Source: Desulfobulbaceae bacterium
Lineage (GTDB): Bacteria; Desulfobacterota; Desulfobulbia; Desulfobulbales; Desulfocapsaceae
Direction of reading: 5' to 3'
NCBI GenBank assembly: GCA_024643445.1
Contig: JAHEMX010000201.1
Span: 1 to 6,861, forward strand
DNA: 6,861 nucleotides
The notes beneath the pieces are model-generated. The model was not told the origin of the DNA, did not search any database, and saw only the letters and a program-made list of their open reading frames with translations. Shown here piece by piece: positions 5,645 through 6,861 of the stretch; positions within the stretch are counted from its first letter, which is position 1, and each line of letters starts with the position of its first letter. Made by a program: the position numbers and the translations under genes.

Positions 5645-5649
5645 AAAAG

Positions 5650-6675
5650 ATGAAAAGAAACGCCAAACTCTATCTCGCTATGATTTTTATGGCGACTGTC
5701 CTGCTGCCCCTTTGCGCTTCTGCCGAATACAAGGATGAATACAAGATGAGCGTTGTCGTCGGCTCCAAGCTGCCATGGGGACAAGGGGCCGAACGATTTG
5801 CCGAGCTGGTTCGCGAAGGAACCGGGGGAAGGATAAATATCAAGGTGTATCCTTCTTCGGCGCTGATGGCCGGAAAACAGACCAACGAATTCCTCATTCA
5901 TCGCCAGGGCGTCGCCGATTTCTGCTTTGCCTCCACCATCAACTGGTCAACCTCGATCAAGGAGCTTAACCTGTTCAACCTGCCGTTCTTCTTTCCTGAC
6001 TACAAGGCCCTTGATGCCGTGACAGGCGGCGCAGTCGGCGAGGATATCGCGGCGCTGCTCAAGGGTAAGGGTGTCACCTTGCTCGCCTGGGGTGAGAACG
6101 GGTTCCGGGAAATGACCAACTCCAAGAGGGCAGTGGCAACACCTGCTGACATGGAAGGGATGAAGATACGTGTTGTCGGTACTCCTATCTTTATTGAAAC
6201 CATGCAGGCATTGGGGGCTAACCCGGTCAACATGAACTGGGGGGATGCCCAGGTCGCTTTCCAGCAGGGCGTCGTTGATGGCCAGGAAAATCCGGTTGTG
6301 GCAATTGAGATACCGGTCAAGATATGGCAGTTCCACAAATATATCACGGTCTGGCACTACGTTATCGATCCGCTCATGCTGACCGTCAACAACGAGGTAT
6401 TTGCCTCCTTTTCCGCAGAAGATCAGGCGGTCATCAAAAAAGCGGCTCTTAAGGCATCTGCCGAACAGCTTGAGGTCGTTCGCAAAGGACTCATTGCTCC
6501 TGATCTGTCCGCCTTCGATATCCTGAAGGAAAACGGCATGGAGGTTACCTTTGTTGATGAGGCGGCTCGGCAGCAGTTTATAGAGAAGACATCAGCGGTA
6601 ACCAGCAAATGGAAAGAGACGATCGGCCCTGAACTCGTAGAAAAAGCAGCGGCGACTATGGCTGCAAGCAAATAG
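5650..6675 (+). CDS. dctP: TRAP transporter periplasmic solute-binding protein, DctP family
   Basis: 341 residues, normal for DctP-type receptors. It captures a substrate, usually a C4-dicarboxylate or other organic acid, in the periplasm and delivers it to the DctQ/DctM sodium-driven permease. Seen: a signal peptide (MKRNAK, hydrophobic core LYLAMIFMATVLLPL, cut after CASA at residue 25); YPSSAL (67-72) near the family's first lobe; LNLFNLPFFFPDY (106-118), matching the conserved F-x-L-PF-F pattern; WGENGFREMTNSKR (147-160); MEGMKIRV (168-175) with R174, the conserved arginine that salt-bridges the ligand carboxylate; and VVDGQENP (208-215). The start at 5650 is set by AGGAGG and the signal peptide. 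dctQ follows 54 nt later. Substrate cannot be assigned, because the pocket residues vary between subfamilies; carboxylate binding is inferred from R174. Confidence 0.95.
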   Translation: MKRNAKLYLAMIFMATVLLPLCASAEYKDEYKMSVVVGSKLPWGQGAERFAELVREGTGGRINIKVYPSSALMAGKQTNEFLIHRQGVADFCFASTINWSTSIKELNLFNLPFFFPDYKALDAVTGGAVGEDIAALLKGKGVTLLAWGENGFREMTNSKRAVATPADMEGMKIRVVGTPIFIETMQALGANPVNMNWGDAQVAFQQGVVDGQENPVVAIEIPVKIWQFHKYITVWHYVIDPLMLTVNNEVFASFSAEDQAVIKKAALKASAEQLEVVRKGLIAPDLSAFDILKENGMEVTFVDEAARQQFIEKTSAVTSKWKETIGPELVEKAAATMAASK

Positions 6676-6680
6676 AACCG

Positions 6681-6711
6681 TGAGCTTTACTGATGTAATG
6701 AACTCATTTTT
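6681..6711 (+). terminator. Weak terminator-like hairpin between dctP and dctQ
   Basis: TGAG (6681-6684) pairs with CTCA (6703-6706), C6685 with G6700, and TTAC (6687-6690) with GTAA (6695-6698) around a TGAT loop; one mismatch and a 2-nt bulge interrupt the stem. Five T's follow (6707-6711). It probably allows substantial readthrough and may lower dctQ/dctM expression relative to the binding protein. Confidence 0.4.
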
Positions 6712-6729
6712 ACACACAGGCAGGTAGCG

Positions 6730-6861
6730 GTGTTATCTTTTCGTGCGTCAGTCTGCTGGATCGCCGAGCATTTCGAGGAAATGCTCGGCGCCTCCCTGCT
6801 CGCCACCATGGCATGCCTTGCCATGGCAAACGTGGTAACCCGCTACCTGATCGAGCTCCCC
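6730..6861 (+). CDS. dctQ: TRAP transporter small permease, DctQ family, N-terminal part, cut by the window edge
   Basis: 44 residues, open to the window edge. An amphipathic N-terminus (VLSFRASVCWIAEHFEEM) leads into the first membrane helix LGASLLATMACLAMANVVTRYL. The closing V-x-x-R-Y (V35, R38, Y39) matches the conserved end of DctQ helix 1 (typically QVxxRY). DctQ is the four-helix inner-membrane partner of the large permease DctM in tripartite TRAP transporters. The start is taken as GTG at 6730: AGG at 6722-6724 lies 5 nt upstream, a TGA in frame at 6691 limits extension, and no ATG is available before residue 18. Two strong inverted repeats fall inside the coding region (6762-6790 and 6806-6826). 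Identity also rests on position directly after dctP; dctM is expected beyond the window. Confidence 0.85.
   Translation, partial: MLSFRASVCWIAEHFEEMLGASLLATMACLAMANVVTRYLIELP
6762..6790 (+). repeat. Perfect 13-bp inverted repeat inside dctQ
   Basis: Arm CGCCGAGCATTTC (6762-6774), centre GAG, arm GAAATGCTCGGCG (6778-6790), with no mismatch. In the mRNA it would form a very stable hairpin starting 32 nt after the start codon. No T-run follows and the frame continues. Confidence 0.85.
6806..6826 (+). repeat. 8-bp inverted repeat inside dctQ
   Basis: Arm CCATGGCA (6806-6813), a 5-nt loop, arm TGCCATGG (6819-6826). It follows the 13-bp repeat after 15 nt. It encodes part of membrane helix 1 (TMACLAMA), so reuse of the ATGGC codons explains part of the symmetry. 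Confidence 0.7.

Larger units (their letters stand above)
5184..5649. other. Divergent intergenic region between the ABM gene and dctP
   Basis: 466 nt without a credible gene; short frames here lack ribosome sites and family features. It must hold promoters in both directions, but no match is strong. On the minus strand TTGTCT with TATGCA 16 nt downstream (about 5278-5305) is a candidate for the ABM unit. On the plus strand TTGATT (5502-5507), a 16-nt spacer and TTAATC (5524-5529) is a candidate for dctP. Small structures: GATCC/GGATC inverted repeat at 5246-5263, the palindrome TATGCATA at 5278-5285, and the leader hairpin at 5553-5578. No proper -24/-12 sigma-54 element was found; TGGCAT at 5380-5385 lacks the downstream GC. 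No regulator gene for the TRAP system is present. Confidence 0.5.

Overview
The window reads as ordinary chromosomal DNA of a Gram-negative bacterium. The left-edge RpoD N-terminus, the TRAP carboxylate transporter and the outer-membrane barrel would fit a Desulfobacterota (deltaproteobacterial, perhaps Desulfobulbales-like) host, but that placement is inference. No integrase, transposase, CRISPR array or recognisable defence system is visible.

Layout. (1) At 1-234 (minus) is the 5' end of the primary sigma factor gene rpoD, with a GTG start that the sequence fixes well. (2) At 235-678 no protein is encoded. The minus strand carries a good sigma-70 promoter (558-585) and, about 190 nt downstream, a very strong intrinsic terminator (363-396). 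Together they define a probable structured small RNA, or an attenuated leader, just upstream of rpoD. Its terminator loop is fully complementary to its own 5' end. (3) At 679-2202 (plus) is malQ, 4-alpha-glucanotransferase, with all three catalytic carboxylates. (4) At 2259-2426 is a self-contained tRNA-Glu(CUC) unit with promoter, tRNA with encoded CCA, and terminator. (5) At 2492-3691 (plus) is a Bcr/CflA-type MFS drug/H+ antiporter. A rho-independent terminator at 3809-3841 lies downstream, and just before it is an imperfect copy of the tRNA 3' end. (6) At 3895-5183 (minus) is a two-gene unit: an ABM-fold putative quinol monooxygenase, then a secreted outer-membrane beta-barrel protein. (7) At 5184-5649 is a divergent intergenic region holding a long dctP leader. 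(8) At 5650-6861 (plus) is a TRAP transporter operon: the periplasmic solute-binding protein DctP, complete, then the 5' end of the small permease DctQ. A terminator-like hairpin lies between them, and two strong inverted repeats lie inside dctQ.

How the genes relate. dctP and dctQ form one uptake system for an organic acid; the large permease dctM presumably follows outside the window. The ABM and barrel genes are probably co-transcribed, divergently from dctP. malQ, the tRNA and the MFS gene appear to be independent units. The signals most worth a second look are RNA-level ones: the malQ-rpoD intergenic RNA and the hairpins at the dctP/dctQ junction.
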